This document shows, in pieces, positions 44,001 through 56,251 of a stretch of DNA of 64,000 nt. How positions within the stretch are numbered: position 1 is the stretch's first letter; every line of letters begins with the position of its first letter. The notes beneath the pieces are model-generated. The model worked only from the letters and a program-made list of their open reading frames with translations. It was not told the origin of the DNA and made no database searches. The position numbers and the translations under genes were made by a program. Origin of the DNA: Brucella haematophila (GTDB lineage: Bacteria; Pseudomonadota; Alphaproteobacteria; Rhizobiales; Rhizobiaceae); contig NZ_VCPE01000002.1 of assembly GCF_005938105.1 (NCBI RefSeq), forward strand, positions 1-64,000. The letters run 5' to 3'.

Positions 44001-44894
44001 ATGACAGTACTGCTTGGAATGGGCCAGCAAATCATTGATGATACGGTCATGTCAGGCTTAGAAGCACAACAGGCGCTATTCGCAACCGGTGATGACCCGA
44101 TCGTTCTCGGACGTATCGGCTCGCTCGAAGTGCGACTTGCAAACTCCCGTGAAGCCATTGAAGCCGCGCAGGAACTTCGTTTCCGCGTGTTCTTCGAAGA
44201 AATGGGCGCGCGCAAGGAATCCATCGAGGCCGTGGAGCTTCGCGATGCCGACCGTTTCGACACGATCTGCGATCACCTTCTCGTTTATGACACTGCCTTG
44301 CCAGTCCCTGAGCACAAGCAGATCGTCGGCACCTACCGGCTGATGCGCAGCGATCAGGCCGACAAGGCGCTCGGTTTCTACTCGGCGGATGAATATGACG
44401 TGCAGCGCCTGGCGCTGTCCCGCCCCAATCTCAACCTGCTCGAGCTTGGCCGCTCCTGCGTGAAGGCGGAATACCGTTCGAAGCGCACGGTCGAACTGCT
44501 GTGGCAGGGTGCATGGGCCTATTGCCGTCGCCATTCGATTGACGTGATCTTCGGCTGCGCCTCGTTCCATGGGCCGGTTCCTGCCGCCCATGCGCTTGGC
44601 CTGTCGTTCCTGCACCAGAACTGCCGCGCCACGCCGGATTGGGATGTGCGCGCACTGCCGCATCGCTATCAGCCAATGGACCTGATGCCGAAGGAAGCGA
44701 TCAACAACAAGGTTGCGCTGTTCTCCATGCCACCGCTGGTCAAGGGCTATCTGCGCCTCGGCGCGATGATCGGCGACGGCGCAGTGATCGATGAAGCATT
44801 CGGCACGACCGACGTGTTCATCATTCTGCCGATCGAGCGCATCTCCAGCCGCTACATTACCTATTACGGCGCTGAAGCAAACCGCTTCGTGTAG
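44001..44894 (+). CDS. olsB: L-ornithine N-alpha-acyltransferase OlsB
   Basis: A 297-residue GNAT-fold protein that attaches a 3-hydroxyacyl group from acyl carrier protein to ornithine, the first step to ornithine lipids. Recognisable are EAAQELRFRVFFEEMGA, ADRFDTICDHLLVYD and LLELGRSCVKAEYR. AGGAG 10 bases upstream supports the ATG at 44001. The second-step enzyme OlsA is not in the window. The length matches Rhizobium and Brucella OlsB. Confidence 0.88.
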   Translation: MTVLLGMGQQIIDDTVMSGLEAQQALFATGDDPIVLGRIGSLEVRLANSREAIEAAQELRFRVFFEEMGARKESIEAVELRDADRFDTICDHLLVYDTALPVPEHKQIVGTYRLMRSDQADKALGFYSADEYDVQRLALSRPNLNLLELGRSCVKAEYRSKRTVELLWQGAWAYCRRHSIDVIFGCASFHGPVPAAHALGLSFLHQNCRATPDWDVRALPHRYQPMDLMPKEAINNKVALFSMPPLVKGYLRLGAMIGDGAVIDEAFGTTDVFIILPIERISSRYITYYGAEANRFV

Positions 44895-44983
44895 TCTGTA
44901 GATATTCCGGTTCTGACGGCCTGCAAATGGCGCTGTTTTGCGCTTCCGGTGCTCATGTAACTTCCTTTGCCGCATAGCCTGAT

Positions 44984-45060
44984 CCGAAAAGTCTGCAACT
45001 TTTCGGGACTATGCTTGGAAAGTACACTCCGCTCCGGGTCGCAAACATCACCATTTTCGG
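44984..45060 (-). repeat. dispersed intergenic repeat, family C, copy 2
   Basis: Reverse-orientation near copy of 15086-15160. It starts with a perfect hairpin CCGAAAAGT-ctgca-ACTTTTCGG and ends CCATTTTCGG. It sits between olsB and the 3' end of mutS and might also stop olsB transcription. Confidence 0.7.
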
Positions 45061-45113
45061 CTCGTCATAACCAGAATCTCAAACAGACTGGGGCGCCCTA
45101 CCAGGCCAGAAAC

Positions 45114-47846
45114 TCACGCCTTTCCGGCCAGTTCCTTCAGCTTGTAGATCAGGTCAAGCGCTTCACGCGGCGTCAGCTCGTCTGGGCTGATGCCTGCCAC
45201 GGCCTTTGCCAGTTCGCTGTCCTTTGCCGATGCCTGCGGCTTCGGCTTTTCCTGCTGCAACACAACGGAAAACAGCGGCAGATCATCGATCAGCTTGTCG
45301 GCCTTGCCGGATGTTTCACCAGCTTCAAGCTGATGCAGCACATCGCGCGCGCGGTTGACGACTGCTTCCGGCAGACCGGCCAGCCGCGCAACCTGCACGC
45401 CATAAGACCGGTCGGCAGCGCCTTTGGCCACTTCATGCAGGAAGACGACATCATTGTCCCATTCCTTGACCCGCATGGTGACATTGGAAAGCCGCTCCAG
45501 CTTTTCCGACAGCGCCGTCATTTCGTGGAAATGCGTGGCGAATAAAGCGCGGCAGCGGTTCTTTTCATGCAGATATTCAACCGCAGCCCAGGCAATGGAA
45601 AGCCCGTCGAAGGTCGCGGTGCCACGACCGATCTCGTCGAGAATGACCAGCGAACGCTCGCCGGCCTGATTGAGGATCGCCGCCGTTTCCACCATTTCGA
45701 CCATGAAGGTCGAGCGTCCCCGCGCCAGATCGTCAGAAGCGCCAACGCGGCTGAACAGCCGGTCCACAACGCCGATCTGTGCCGCACCCGCAGGCACGAA
45801 TGAGCCCATCTGGGCAAGGATCGCAATCAGCGCGTTCTGGCGCAGGAAAGTCGACTTACCGCCCATATTCGGACCGGTCAGCAGCCAGATTGCGCCATTG
45901 CCGCCGTCCTTTTGCGGTGAAAGATCGCAATCATTGGCAACGAACGGATTGGCTGCCTGACGACGCAACGCCTGTTCCACCACCGGATGACGACCCGCCA
46001 CAATATTGAAGGACAGGCTGTCATCAACCAGTGGGCGGCAATAGCCCTGCTCGTCCGCAAGCACGGCAAGCGCTGCCGAAACATCAAATACTGAAAGGGC
46101 GGCTGCGGCTGCGCGGATGCTGTCGGCATGGGAAACGGCTTCCGCCGTCAGCTCTTCGAAGATCGCCAGTTCAATCGACAGCGCACGGTCGGCAGCATTG
46201 GCGATCTTGCTTTCAAGCGCGGCGAGTTCCGTTGTCGTGAAGCGCATGGCATTGGCCATGGTCTGGCGATGGATGAAGCGGCCCTTGGCGGCATCCGTAT
46301 CGGTCATCGCACCCGAATTATTCGCTGTCACTTCGATGAAATAGCCAAGCACATTATTGTGCTTGATCTTCAGCGACTTGATGCCGGTTTCCTCAATATA
46401 GTCGGCCTGCAAGCCCGCAATCACACGGCGGGACTGGTCGCGCAAGGCGCGCATTTCGTCGAGTTCCGTGTTGTAGCCCTCGCGCACGAAACCGCCGTCA
46501 CGCTTCAACAGCGGCAACTCGTCGGCCAGCGCCCGGTCGATATGTGCCGCGAAAGCCGCAGGCATGGCTTCAAGCGCATCCCGCGCCGCGCCCAACTCTT
46601 CCGGCAGAAGCGAACCTTCCAGCAAAGAGGCCAGCGTGCCCGCCGCCTCAAACCCGCGTTGCAAAGCACCCAGATCACGCGGACCGCCACGCCCCACCGC
46701 CAGACGCGACAGCGCGCGCGGCATATCCGGCACACCTTTCAGCTCGCGTCGCAGCGCATCGCAAAGCGTCTGCTCGCTGAGAAAAAACGACACGGAATCA
46801 AGCCGCATCGCAATTGCCTTGGGATCGGTCAGCGGTGCGGTCAAGCGCTCGGCCAGAAGCCGCGCACCACCCCCGGTGACAGTGCGGTCCACCGCCTTGA
46901 GCAAGCCGCCATCGCGGTTACCCGACATGGTGCGAACCAGTTCCAGACTGGCGCGCGTTGCCGGATCGATGAAGATCGTGCCGCCTTCATGCTCGCGCTC
47001 GGGCCGCATCAGCGGCGGGCGCTCGGCAATCTGGGTCTTTTCGATATAGGCGATGGCGCCGGAAATGGCCGACAGTTCCGAGCGGCTGAACTGGCCGAAA
47101 CCGTCCAGCGTCGCCACATCGTAATAACGCTGGATGCGCGCCTGCGCGGCAGCGCTATCGAACAGGGTTGCGGGTTGCGGCGATACCGCCTTGCCGATCA
47201 GATCGAAAGACGGGCGCAGTTCAGGATCGTGAAACGCCGTATCCGCCACCACCAGTTCGCGCGGATCAACGCGCATGATATCGGCAAAAAGCCGTTCTTC
47301 TGTCGTTTCGGCAACGCGGAATGTGCCCGTCGAAATGTCGATCCAGGCCAGCGCCAGCGCCCCATCGCCCTTGGTGCGACCGAGCGCCATCAGGAAATTG
47401 GCCTCGGAGGGATCAAGCAGCTTTTCCTCGGTGAGCGTGCCGGGTGTCACCAGACGGATGACGTCGCGGCGCACCACGGATTTCGAACCGCGCTTCTTTG
47501 CTTCCGCCGGATCTTCGACCTGTTCGCAGACGGCGACGCGATAGCCCTTGGCGATGAGCTTTTGCAGGTAATCATCGGCAGCATGGACCGGGACACCGCA
47601 CATGGGAATGTCTTCGCCCAGATGTTTGCCGCGCTTGGTCAGTGTGATGCCGAGGGCTGCCGAAGCCTCCACAGCATCGTCGAAGAACAGTTCGTAGAAA
47701 TCGCCCATGCGATAGAACAGGAGCGAATCAACATTCGCCGCCTTGATCTCGATATACTGCTCCATCATGGGTGTGAGGCGAACAACCGTTTCCTGCGCGG
47801 TATTTTCTTCCGCTTCCGGCTTATCGTTTTCGCCCCGCACGTCCAT
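45114..47846 (-). CDS. mutS: DNA mismatch repair protein MutS
   Basis: A 910-residue MutS. N-terminal mismatch-binding domain with the Phe-x-Glu region in [17 protein letters not shown] (near residue 45), connector and clamp domains, then the ATPase: Walker [10 protein letters not shown] near residue 655, Walker B in [17 protein letters not shown], and the C-terminal helix-turn-helix. All motifs are intact, so no mutator phenotype is expected from this gene. ATG at 47846; divergent from maeB. Confidence 0.97.
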   Translation of the reverse strand: MDVRGENDKPEAEENTAQETVVRLTPMMEQYIEIKAANVDSLLFYRMGDFYELFFDDAVEASAALGITLTKRGKHLGEDIPMCGVPVHAADDYLQKLIAKGYRVAVCEQVEDPAEAKKRGSKSVVRRDVIRLVTPGTLTEEKLLDPSEANFLMALGRTKGDGALALAWIDISTGTFRVAETTEERLFADIMRVDPRELVVADTAFHDPELRPSFDLIGKAVSPQPATLFDSAAAQARIQRYYDVATLDGFGQFSRSELSAISGAIAYIEKTQIAERPPLMRPEREHEGGTIFIDPATRASLELVRTMSGNRDGGLLKAVDRTVTGGGARLLAERLTAPLTDPKAIAMRLDSVSFFLSEQTLCDALRRELKGVPDMPRALSRLAVGRGGPRDLGALQRGFEAAGTLASLLEGSLLPEELGAARDALEAMPAAFAAHIDRALADELPLLKRDGGFVREGYNTELDEMRALRDQSRRVIAGLQADYIEETGIKSLKIKHNNVLGYFIEVTANNSGAMTDTDAAKGRFIHRQTMANAMRFTTTELAALESKIANAADRALSIELAIFEELTAEAVSHADSIRAAAAALSVFDVSAALAVLADEQGYCRPLVDDSLSFNIVAGRHPVVEQALRRQAANPFVANDCDLSPQKDGGNGAIWLLTGPNMGGKSTFLRQNALIAILAQMGSFVPAGAAQIGVVDRLFSRVGASDDLARGRSTFMVEMVETAAILNQAGERSLVILDEIGRGTATFDGLSIAWAAVEYLHEKNRCRALFATHFHEMTALSEKLERLSNVTMRVKEWDNDVVFLHEVAKGAADRSYGVQVARLAGLPEAVVNRARDVLHQLEAGETSGKADKLIDDLPLFSVVLQQEKPKPQASAKDSELAKAVAGISPDELTPREALDLIYKLKELAGKA

Positions 47847-48002
47847 GCCATAAAACCTTCTTTTATTGCGCGTATTACGCGATCAAAGTCATTAAATTAC
47901 AGATCACATCGTTTTTGAATGAAGAACTATTCCAAAAAGCGCTGTTTACACATTTCCAGACTGGCGCTATCGAATGCGACCGCACAAGATTCCGGAGGGA
48001 AC

Positions 48003-50297
48003 ATGCCAGTCTCTACGCCGAAGGGCAACACGCCAGAACGCACACCCACAGCCAGTGAGAAAGAAGCGCTCGACTTTCACGCGCAGGGCCGCCCAGGCAA
48101 GCTGGAAATCAACCCCACCAAGCCCATGACCACGCAGCGCGACCTGTCGCTCGCCTATTCGCCGGGCGTCGCCGTGCCGGTCAAGGCCATCGCGGAAGAT
48201 GCCGCGCGCGCTTATGATTATACGGCCAAGGGCAATCTCGTCGCCGTCATTTCCAACGGCACAGCCATTCTCGGCCTCGGCAATCTCGGCGCACTGGCGT
48301 CGAAGCCGGTCATGGAAGGCAAGGCCGTTTTGTTCAAGCGCTTTGCCGATGTCGATTCCATCGACCTTGAAGTCGATACGACCGACATCGACGCCTTCAT
48401 CAATGCTGTGCGCTATCTTGGACCATCCTTCGGCGGCATCAATCTGGAAGACATCAAGGCGCCCGACTGCTTCATCATTGAGCAGCGCCTGCGCGAACTG
48501 ATGGACATTCCGGTTTTCCACGACGACCAGCACGGCACCGCGATCATCGCTGCCGCCGGTCTGATCAATTCGCTGCATCTGACCGGACGCGACATGAAGA
48601 CGACCAAGCTCGTCTGCAATGGCGCGGGTTCGGCGGGTATCGCTTGTATCGAACTGATCAAGGCCATGGGCTTTGCGCCGGAAAACATCATCCTGTGCGA
48701 CACCAAGGGCGTCGTCTATCAGGGCCGTGAAGAAGGCATGAACCAGTGGAAATCGGCGCATGCGGTGAAGACCGACCGCCGTTCGCTGACTGACGCGCTG
48801 AAGGATGCCGATGTGTTCTTCGGCCTCTCCGCCAAGGGCGCCCTGACCGAAGAAATGGTGCGCGCCATGGCGCCAAACCCGATCATCTTCGCGATGGCCA
48901 ATCCCGACCCGGAAATCACCCCGGAAGAAGTCGCCCGCATTCGCGATGATGCCATCGTCGCCACCGGTCGCTCGGACTATCCGAACCAGGTCAACAATGT
49001 GCTTGGCTTCCCCTATATTTTCCGCGGCGCGCTCGATGTGCGCGCCACGACCATCAACGATGCGATGAAGATCGCCGCCGTCAATGCGCTGGCCGAACTT
49101 GCCCGCGAAGACGTGCCGGACGATGTGGTCGCCGCCTATCAGGGCAGCCGTCCGCGCTTCGGCCCGAGCTACATCATTCCGGTGCCATTCGATCCGCGTC
49201 TGCTTGCCTCGGTTTCCGCAGCCGTTGCCAAGGCCGCGATTGAAACCGGCGTTGCAGGCCACATCATCACCGACATCGAAGGCTACAAGCGTGAATTGTC
49301 GGCGCGTCGCGACCCGATCGCCTCGACGCTACGCGGCATTTACGAGCGCGTGCGCCGCCAGCCAAAGCGTATCGTCTTTGCCGAAGGTGAAGAAGAACAG
49401 GTCATGCGCGCCGCTGTTTCCTATGTGAATCAGGGCTTGGGCACAGCCATTCTCGTCGGTCGCGACGAGCGCATCAAGGAAACCGCCAAAGCCGCCGGTA
49501 TGGATATCGAGCGCCCCGGCATCGAGATCATCAATGCGCGTCTGTCCAGCCGCAATTCGGCCTATGCCGACTATCTCTATGAGAAATTGCAGCGCAAGGG
49601 CTATCTGACCCGCGATTGCCATCGCCTCATCAACAATGACCGCAATCATTTTGCGGCCTGCATGGTGGCGCTGGGCGATGCCGACGGCATGGTGACGGGC
49701 GTGACCCGCAATTATGCTACCGGCCTCGACGATGTGCGCCGCGTGGTCGATTCCAAGCCAGGCCATCGCGTGGTCGGCGTGTCCATCGCGCTCTGCCGCG
49801 GTCGCACCGTGTTCATCGCGGATACCGCCGTGCACGAGAAGCCAACAGCAGACGAGCTTGCCGATATTGCTGTGGAAGCCGCAGGCATGGCGCGCCGCAT
49901 GGGCTATGTTCCGCGCGTTGCACTCACCGCCTTCTCGACCTTCGGCCATATGGGCGGCGAAACCTCTGCCCGTATTCAGGAAGCAGTGCGCATTCTCCAT
50001 ACCCGTCATGTCGATTTCGAATTCGACGGTGAGATGAGCGCTGATGTGGCGCTGAACCCGAAGCTGATGGAACAATATCCGTTCATCCGCCTGTCGGGCC
50101 CGGCCAATGTCATCGTGACCCCTGACAATCACTCGGCATCCATTGCCGCCGACATGCTGCAGGAACTGGGCGGCGCGACCATTATCGGCCCGCTGCTGGT
50201 CGGTCTCGACAAGCCGGCACAGATCGTCAGCATCGGAGCCAAGGATTCCGATATCGTCAATATGGCGGCCATCGCCGCCTATAATGCGACGAACTAA
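48003..50297 (+). CDS. maeB: NADP-dependent malic enzyme with phosphotransacetylase-like domain
   Basis: A 764-residue MaeB-type fusion. The N-terminal ~430 residues are malic enzyme: [34 protein letters not shown] and the NADP fold [16 protein letters not shown]. The C-terminal ~320 residues resemble phosphate acetyltransferase (e.g. [17 protein letters not shown]) but usually serve regulation, not catalysis. It decarboxylates malate to pyruvate, giving NADPH. The ATG at 48003 with GGAGGGA upstream is chosen over a further upstream frame from 47919. Confidence 0.93.
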   Translation: MPVSTPKGNTPERTPTASEKEALDFHAQGRPGKLEINPTKPMTTQRDLSLAYSPGVAVPVKAIAEDAARAYDYTAKGNLVAVISNGTAILGLGNLGALASKPVMEGKAVLFKRFADVDSIDLEVDTTDIDAFINAVRYLGPSFGGINLEDIKAPDCFIIEQRLRELMDIPVFHDDQHGTAIIAAAGLINSLHLTGRDMKTTKLVCNGAGSAGIACIELIKAMGFAPENIILCDTKGVVYQGREEGMNQWKSAHAVKTDRRSLTDALKDADVFFGLSAKGALTEEMVRAMAPNPIIFAMANPDPEITPEEVARIRDDAIVATGRSDYPNQVNNVLGFPYIFRGALDVRATTINDAMKIAAVNALAELAREDVPDDVVAAYQGSRPRFGPSYIIPVPFDPRLLASVSAAVAKAAIETGVAGHIITDIEGYKRELSARRDPIASTLRGIYERVRRQPKRIVFAEGEEEQVMRAAVSYVNQGLGTAILVGRDERIKETAKAAGMDIERPGIEIINARLSSRNSAYADYLYEKLQRKGYLTRDCHRLINNDRNHFAACMVALGDADGMVTGVTRNYATGLDDVRRVVDSKPGHRVVGVSIALCRGRTVFIADTAVHEKPTADELADIAVEAAGMARRMGYVPRVALTAFSTFGHMGGETSARIQEAVRILHTRHVDFEFDGEMSADVALNPKLMEQYPFIRLSGPANVIVTPDNHSASIAADMLQELGGATIIGPLLVGLDKPAQIVSIGAKDSDIVNMAAIAAYNATN

Positions 50298-50318
50298 ATA
50301 TTAGAAATGATGCATGAG

Positions 50319-50347
50319 AAGGCCGGGGAAACCCGGCCTTTGCTTTT
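50319..50347 (+). terminator. rho-independent terminator of maeB
   Basis: AAGGCCGGG (50319-50327) and CCCGGCCTT (50332-50340) form a stem with a GAAA tetraloop, followed by TGCTTTT. Confidence 0.9.
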
Positions 50348-50430
50348 GCATATTCATCCTGTTTAAAAGCGGTTATACGTTATCGCCGTCACCGCAATTC
50401 CTTTCCCGAAAAGCCGGACCTGCAAGCCGC

Positions 50431-53235
50431 ATGAGCGCACACGACCTGAAGCTGGAAGAGATCGTCAATCCCGATACGCTCCGTCGCAAGCTCAACGAGC
50501 TGGCGGATTCGACCGACGAAAGTTACACGAGCCTTCCGGTGCGCAAGGTGGTGTTGCAGGCGCTGAAAGATGCGCTGGTGCGCGGTCGCGCCAATGCGGA
50601 AGGCCTGTTGATGAAGGACGGCGGCGGCACGCTCTGCGCGCGACGCCTCTCCTATCTCATGGACACGCTGATCGAGGTGCTGTTCGAATTTGCCACCACC
50701 AAGGTCTATCCGATGGTCAATCCGTCCAAGGCGGAAAACATGGCCATCGTCGCGGTCGGCGGCTACGGACGCAACGGACTGGCGCCGGGTTCCGACATCG
50801 ATCTCCTGTTCCTGCTGCCCTACAAGCAGACCCCGTGGGGCGAGCAGGTCGTCGAATATATGCTCTATATGCTCTGGGACATGGGGCTGAAAGTCGGCCA
50901 CTCCACGCGCAATATCGATGAATGCATCCGCCTGTCGCGCGAAGACATGACGATCCGCACCGCCATTCTCGATGCGCGTTTTCTTACCGGCAACAAGGAT
51001 CTGTTCACCGCGCTCGTCACCCGCTTCGATGAGGAAATCGTCAAGGATACCGGGCCGGAATTCATTCAGGCCAAGCTTGCCGAGCGCGACGAACGCCACC
51101 GCAAGGCGGGCGAAACGCGCTATCTGGTGGAGCCGAATGTCAAGGAAGGCAAAGGCGGCCAGCGCGACCTGCATACGCTGTTCTGGATCGCCAAATATTT
51201 CTACCGTGTCAAAACCAAGGAAGAGCTGGTCAAGCTCGGCGTGCTGTCGCGTGCCGAATTGCGCATTTTCAACAAGGCGGAAGATTTTCTTTGGGCCGTG
51301 CGCTGCCACATGCATTTTGCGACGCTGAAAGCGGAAGAGCGCCTCTCCTTCGACATTCAGCCGGAAATCGCCCAGCGCCTCGGCTATACCGCGCATCCCG
51401 GCCAGAACCATGTCGAACGCTTCATGAAGCACTACTTCCTCGTGGCGAAGGATGTGGGCGACCTGACCCGCATCATCTGCGCCGCACTCGAGGAGCAGCA
51501 GGCCAAGCATGTGCCGGGCTTCAACCGCATTTTCCTCACCTTTTCGCGCCGCAAGCGCAAGCTTTCGACGGATGGCTATTTCGTCTCCGAAAATCACCGC
51601 ATCAACACGGCGCGCCCCGACGTGTTTTCGGAAGACCCGGTCAATATCATCCGCATCTTCCAGCTCGCCGACAAGCATGGGCTGGAATTTCACCCGGAAG
51701 CGATGCAGCAGCTCACCCGCTCGCTGAAACTCATCAATGGCGATCTGCGCGAGAACCCCGAAGCCAACAAGCTTTTCCTCGACGTTCTGACATCGCCGCG
51801 CAATCCCGAACTGATCCTGCGCCGCATGAACGAATCCGGCGTGCTTGGCAAGTTCATTCCGGATTTCGGCAAGATTGTCGCCATGATGCAGTTCAACATG
51901 TATCACCACTATACCGTGGACGAGCATCTGCTGCGCTGCATTGCCGTTCTGTCGGAAATTGAGCATGGCGAACTGGAAAACGAGCATCCGCTTTCCAACC
52001 ATCTGATCACCACGATCAAGCGTGACCGCAACCTGCTCTATGTGGCGCTTCTCCTGCACGATATCGCCAAGGGACGCCCGGAAGATCATTCGATTGCCGG
52101 GGCGCGCATAGCCCGCAGGCTTTGCCCGCGCTTCGGCCTCACCCCTTCCGAGACGGAAACCGTGGAATGGCTGGTGCGCGAGCATCTGACCATGAGCATG
52201 GTGGCCCAGTCGCGCGATCTCAACGACCGCAAGACGATCATCGACTTTGGCGATACGGTGCAGACGATGGAACGGCTGAAGCTGCTGCTGATCCTGACTG
52301 TTTGCGACATCAAGGCGGTTGGCCCCGGCGTCTGGAACGGCTGGAAGGGCCAGCTTCTGCGCACGCTTTTCTATGAAACCGAACTGGTGCTGACCGGCGG
52401 TTTCTCCGAGCTTTCGCGCGCCGACCGCGACCGGCAAGCCCGTGAAGCACTGGCCGAAAAGCTTGCCGACTGGCCAGCCGCCGAGCGCGACGCCTATCTT
52501 GGCCTGCATTACATCAACTATTTCCTGACCGTCAGCCTCGACGATCAGGTGCGCCATGCGCATTTCATCCGCGAAGCCGACCGGGAAGGTCGCGCGCTTG
52601 CCACCATGGCCAAGCCGCAGAGCTTCGAGGCCGTGACGGAAATCACCGTTCTGGCGCCCGATCACCCGCGCCTGTTGTCGATCATCACCGGCGCTTGTGC
52701 TGCCGCAGGCGGCAATATTGTCGATGCTCAGATCTTCACCACCGGTGACGGACGTGCGCTCGATACGATCCTGATCAGCCGCGAATTCGATCTCGACGAG
52801 GATGAACGCCGCCGCGCCGAACGCGTGGGCAAGGTGATCGAAGACGTGCTTTCCGGCAAGGCGCATCTGCCCGATGTGCTGGCCAAGCGCACCAAGCCGA
52901 AAAAGAACGCCAAGGCCTTCACCGTGGAGCCGCGTGTCGAGATCAACAACACGCTGTCGAACAAGTTCTCGGTCATCGAAGTGGAAGGGCTGGACCGTCC
53001 CGGCCTGTTGTCGGAACTGACCGGCCTCATTTCTGACCTGTCGCTGGATATTGCTTCGGCGCATATCACGACCTTCGGTGAAAAGGTCATCGACAGTTTT
53101 TATGTAACGGACCTCGTGGGTCACAAGATTTCCAACGCCACCCGCCAGGGCAATATCCGGCGCAAGGTTCTTGCACTGCTCAGCGGCGAAAACGGCAGCA
53201 AGGCCAATGGCCGCTCGTCGCAGGCTGCAGCATAA
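50431..53235 (+). CDS. glnD: bifunctional uridylyltransferase/uridylyl-removing enzyme GlnD
   Basis: A 934-residue nitrogen sensor that uridylylates and deuridylylates PII proteins according to glutamine. Nucleotidyltransferase motif [18 protein letters not shown] (110-127), an HD domain with [13 protein letters not shown] near residue 540, and two C-terminal ACT domains (starting [12 protein letters not shown] and [14 protein letters not shown]). All are intact. The ATG at 50431 avoids a region with promoter-like sequence. It belongs functionally with rpoN and ptsN elsewhere in the window. murJ follows 18 bases later. Confidence 0.96.
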   Translation: MSAHDLKLEEIVNPDTLRRKLNELADSTDESYTSLPVRKVVLQALKDALVRGRANAEGLLMKDGGGTLCARRLSYLMDTLIEVLFEFATTKVYPMVNPSKAENMAIVAVGGYGRNGLAPGSDIDLLFLLPYKQTPWGEQVVEYMLYMLWDMGLKVGHSTRNIDECIRLSREDMTIRTAILDARFLTGNKDLFTALVTRFDEEIVKDTGPEFIQAKLAERDERHRKAGETRYLVEPNVKEGKGGQRDLHTLFWIAKYFYRVKTKEELVKLGVLSRAELRIFNKAEDFLWAVRCHMHFATLKAEERLSFDIQPEIAQRLGYTAHPGQNHVERFMKHYFLVAKDVGDLTRIICAALEEQQAKHVPGFNRIFLTFSRRKRKLSTDGYFVSENHRINTARPDVFSEDPVNIIRIFQLADKHGLEFHPEAMQQLTRSLKLINGDLRENPEANKLFLDVLTSPRNPELILRRMNESGVLGKFIPDFGKIVAMMQFNMYHHYTVDEHLLRCIAVLSEIEHGELENEHPLSNHLITTIKRDRNLLYVALLLHDIAKGRPEDHSIAGARIARRLCPRFGLTPSETETVEWLVREHLTMSMVAQSRDLNDRKTIIDFGDTVQTMERLKLLLILTVCDIKAVGPGVWNGWKGQLLRTLFYETELVLTGGFSELSRADRDRQAREALAEKLADWPAAERDAYLGLHYINYFLTVSLDDQVRHAHFIREADREGRALATMAKPQSFEAVTEITVLAPDHPRLLSIITGACAAAGGNIVDAQIFTTGDGRALDTILISREFDLDEDERRRAERVGKVIEDVLSGKAHLPDVLAKRTKPKKNAKAFTVEPRVEINNTLSNKFSVIEVEGLDRPGLLSELTGLISDLSLDIASAHITTFGEKVIDSFYVTDLVGHKISNATRQGNIRRKVLALLSGENGSKANGRSSQAAA

Positions 53236-53253
53236 GTTAGGTTTCTCAAAAGC

Positions 53254-54843
53254 ATGAGTCTGGTCAAAAAGTTCGCCACGGTGGCATCCGGCACGCTGAT
53301 GAGCCGCATATTCGGCTTCACACGCGAGATGTTCATGGCGGCAGCGCTCGGCACCGGCCCGGTGGCCGATGCCTTCAACGCAGCATTCCGCTTTCCGAAC
53401 ACGTTCCGGAGATTGTTTGCCGAAGGCGCATTCAACTCCGCTTTCGTGCCGCTTTTCGCCAAGGAAATCGAAAAGAACGGCATGGACGGCGCCCGCCGCT
53501 TCTCCGAAGAAGTGTTCGGCGTGTTGTTCACGGTGCTGCTGTTCATCACCATCGTGATGGAACTTTCAATGCCATTCATCGTACGCACCGTCATTGCGCC
53601 GGGCTTCATGGACGATCCGGTCAAGTTCGACAATACGGTGCGGCTCGCCACTATCATGTTCCCCTATCTCGCCTGCATGTCGCTGGCGGCCATGATGGGC
53701 GGCATGCTCAATTCGCTGCACCGCTATTTTGCAGCGGCGATAGCGCCGGTTTTCCTCAACATCATCCTAATCGGCGTGCTGGCGCTGGCCTGGTGGCGCG
53801 GCTACGACGCGCTGGCCGTGGGCTATGGCCTGTCCTGGGGCGTCATGGCGGCAGGTCTGGTGCAGCTTGCCATCGTCTGGCTTGCGGTGCGCAATGCAGG
53901 CATCAAGATCGGCTTCCGCCGCCCGCGCCTGACGTCCAACGTCAAGCGACTGCTGGTGCTGGCCCTGCCTGCCGCGATTACCGGCGGCATCACGCAGATC
54001 AACCTGCTCATCAACACCAATATCGCTTCCGGCATGGAAGGCGCGGTTTCCTCGCTGGTCTATGCCGACCGCATCTATCAGCTGCCGCTGGGCGTGGTGG
54101 GCATTGCGGTTGCCACCGTATTACTGCCGGAGCTGTCGCGCGCCTTGCGTGGCGGCCACATGAAGGAAGCATCGAACCTGCAAAACCGGTCGGTCGAGTT
54201 CACGTTGTTTCTCACATTACCCGCAGCGGCAGCGCTTCTCGTCATGTCGGAACCCATCGTGCGGCTGTTGTTCGAACGCGGCAAATTCAGCCCGGATTCT
54301 ACAATCGTGGTTTCCAATATTCTGGCGATTTACGGTCTCGGCCTGCCCGCTTTCGTGCTGATCAAGGCGTTCATTCCGGGCTTCTTTGCCCGCGAGGATA
54401 CGCGCACGCCGATGATCTTCGCGGCCATTTCCGTTGCCGTGAATGTCTCGCTTGCGGTCACGCTGTTCCCGCGCCTCGGCCCGACCGGCATCGCCACGGC
54501 AGAAATCGTGGCTGGCTGGGTCAATGCCGTTCTGCTCTTTGCAACGCTGGTGAAGCGCGGCCATTGGGGGCAGGATATTCCGCTTCTCACCCGCATCCCG
54601 CGCCTGTTGATCGCGGCGGGCGTGATGGCATTCGGCATTCATTATGCCATCGGCCATTTCGCCTATGAGCTTTCTTCCGCCGCTCCTTTTGCGGTTCGGG
54701 CCGGTACGGTCTGCGCCATGGTGGTTGCCGCGATGATCGTCTATTTCGGCCTCGCCTTCGGTCTCGGCGGTGCAAATACCGGCATGATCCGTCGCAATGT
54801 CAAACGCGGCGCGGTCAAGAAAGAGCCCGAGAGTGACGCATAA
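53254..54843 (+). CDS. murJ: lipid II flippase MurJ (MviN)
   Basis: A 529-residue MOP-superfamily membrane protein with about 14 helices that moves lipid II across the inner membrane. The N-terminal SLVKKFATVASGTLMSRIFG and ADAFNAAFRFPNTFRRLFAE (with essential Arg residues) are conserved. Ends in a short basic tail. Cotranscribed with glnD, an order common in alphaproteobacteria. Confidence 0.95.
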   Translation: MSLVKKFATVASGTLMSRIFGFTREMFMAAALGTGPVADAFNAAFRFPNTFRRLFAEGAFNSAFVPLFAKEIEKNGMDGARRFSEEVFGVLFTVLLFITIVMELSMPFIVRTVIAPGFMDDPVKFDNTVRLATIMFPYLACMSLAAMMGGMLNSLHRYFAAAIAPVFLNIILIGVLALAWWRGYDALAVGYGLSWGVMAAGLVQLAIVWLAVRNAGIKIGFRRPRLTSNVKRLLVLALPAAITGGITQINLLINTNIASGMEGAVSSLVYADRIYQLPLGVVGIAVATVLLPELSRALRGGHMKEASNLQNRSVEFTLFLTLPAAAALLVMSEPIVRLLFERGKFSPDSTIVVSNILAIYGLGLPAFVLIKAFIPGFFAREDTRTPMIFAAISVAVNVSLAVTLFPRLGPTGIATAEIVAGWVNAVLLFATLVKRGHWGQDIPLLTRIPRLLIAAGVMAFGIHYAIGHFAYELSSAAPFAVRAGTVCAMVVAAMIVYFGLAFGLGGANTGMIRRNVKRGAVKKEPESDA

Positions 54844-54930
54844 TTGTCCTTGAAACGCCTCTTCGTCTCTGCGAAAACACGCCCCATCGTCAAAGCCCCC
54901 TGCTCTCCACCGGCAGGGGAGTTTACGCCC

Positions 54931-54977
54931 CGCATTTCCGAACGCGAAACCGGTACCCACTTTCGCTGGAAATGCTT
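54931..54977. repeat. intergenic palindromic repeat, family A
   Basis: GCATTTCCG (54932-54940) and GGAAATGC (54968-54975) flank the core AAACCGGTACCCACTTTCGC. Sits just upstream of trpS. Confidence 0.75.
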
Positions 54978-54993
54978 TTTTTAGGAAACAGCC

Positions 54994-56061
54994 ATGAGCA
55001 CGTTCAAACCGCTTATCTTCTCCGGCGTCCAACCGACCGGAAATCTTCACCTCGGCAATTATCTGGGGGCGATCAAGCGGTGGGTAGAGGTCCAGAAGAC
55101 CGAGGAATGCATCTATTGCGTCGTGGACATGCACGCGCTGACCGTGTCGCCCGACCCGGCTGAACTGCTGCAATCTACCCGTGAAGTGACGGCGGCGTTT
55201 CTGGCTTCGGGCATCGATCCGAAGAAGAGCATCGTCTTCAACCAGAGCCGCGTCATGCAGCATGCGGAACTCGCCTGGGTGTTCAACTGCATTGCCCGCA
55301 TCGGCTGGATGAGCCGCATGACGCAGTTCAAGGACAAGGCCGGCAAGGACCGCGAAAATGCTTCGCTCGGCCTCTTTGCCTATCCGAGCCTGATGGCTGC
55401 CGACATTCTGCTCTATCGCGCCACCGCCGTGCCGGTTGGCGAAGACCAGAAGCAGCATCTCGAACTCACACGCGATATCGCGCAAAAATTCAATAACGAC
55501 TATTCGGACCGTATCGCATCGCTTGGTATCGGCGTGGATATGCAGGTGGGCGACGAGAAGGTTTCGGGCTTCTTCCCGCTGACCGAACCGATGATTTCAG
55601 GCCCGGCCATGCGCATCATGTCGCTGCGCGACGGCACCAAGAAAATGTCGAAATCCGATCCGTCCGACCTGTCGCGCATCAATCTGATCGACGACGAAGA
55701 CACGATCACCAAGAAGATCCGCAAGGCCAAGACCGATTCCGATGGCCTGCCGTCGGAACTAGACGGTCTGTCCGGTCGTCCGGAAGCGGACAATCTGGTC
55801 GGCATCTATGCCGCTCTCGCTTCGCAGTCGAAGGAAGATATCCTCGGCGAATTTGGCGGACGTCAGTTCTCGGAATTCAAGGCGGCATTGGCCGAACTGG
55901 CTGTGACCAAGCTTTCGCCGATCACCCATGAAATGCGCCGTCTGGTGGCCGATCCGGCCCATATCGACAGCGTTCTGCGTGATGGCGGCGAGCGCGCAGG
56001 CGTTCTCGCCGAGAAGACGATGCGCGATGTGCGCGACATCATCGGCTGGTTGCAGAACTGA
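54994..56061 (+). CDS. trpS: tryptophanyl-tRNA synthetase
   Basis: A 355-residue class Ic enzyme charging tRNA-Trp. HIGH-type motif PTGNLHLGN (14-22) and KMSKS-type [12 protein letters not shown] near residue 209 are intact. GGAAACAG upstream of the ATG at 54994 is the ribosome binding site. Single gene with its own terminator. Confidence 0.97.
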   Translation: MSTFKPLIFSGVQPTGNLHLGNYLGAIKRWVEVQKTEECIYCVVDMHALTVSPDPAELLQSTREVTAAFLASGIDPKKSIVFNQSRVMQHAELAWVFNCIARIGWMSRMTQFKDKAGKDRENASLGLFAYPSLMAADILLYRATAVPVGEDQKQHLELTRDIAQKFNNDYSDRIASLGIGVDMQVGDEKVSGFFPLTEPMISGPAMRIMSLRDGTKKMSKSDPSDLSRINLIDDEDTITKKIRKAKTDSDGLPSELDGLSGRPEADNLVGIYAALASQSKEDILGEFGGRQFSEFKAALAELAVTKLSPITHEMRRLVADPAHIDSVLRDGGERAGVLAEKTMRDVRDIIGWLQN

Positions 56062-56078
56062 TTTCAATTCAGACACTA

Positions 56079-56118
56079 AGGGCGACCGCTTTTTTGCGGT
56101 CGCCCTAATCTTCATTTT
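56079..56118 (+). terminator. rho-independent terminator of trpS
   Basis: AGGGCGACCGC (56079-56089) pairs with GCGGTCGCCCT (56096-56106) with a 6-T loop, then a T-rich tail AATCTTCATTTTT. Confidence 0.88.
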
Positions 56119-56123
56119 TGCTT

Positions 56124-56172
56124 TGACGCACATCTTATCCGAAAACCGTTTCACACTTTTCGGGATGCGCTT
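56124..56172. repeat. intergenic palindromic repeat, family B
   Basis: GACGCACATCTTATCCGAAA arm and CGGGATGCGC arm flank the core ACCGTTTCACACTTTT. Same family as 34439-34482 and 59311-59360. Confidence 0.75.
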
Positions 56173-56251
56173 AGAAAAAACGCCTGTCGTTTACGGTCAC
56201 AGCAAACAATGCTGGCTTGCGGGCGGCCAATCCTGATGGCAAATTGCGCCC

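Noticed and set aside
46128-47918. A 596-codon plus-strand frame opposite mutS
   Set aside because: Antisense shadow; composition typical of reversed GC-rich coding sequence.
50389-53124. A 911-codon minus-strand open frame opposite glnD
   Set aside because: Same codon-bias artefact; the plus strand encodes complete GlnD with all motifs.
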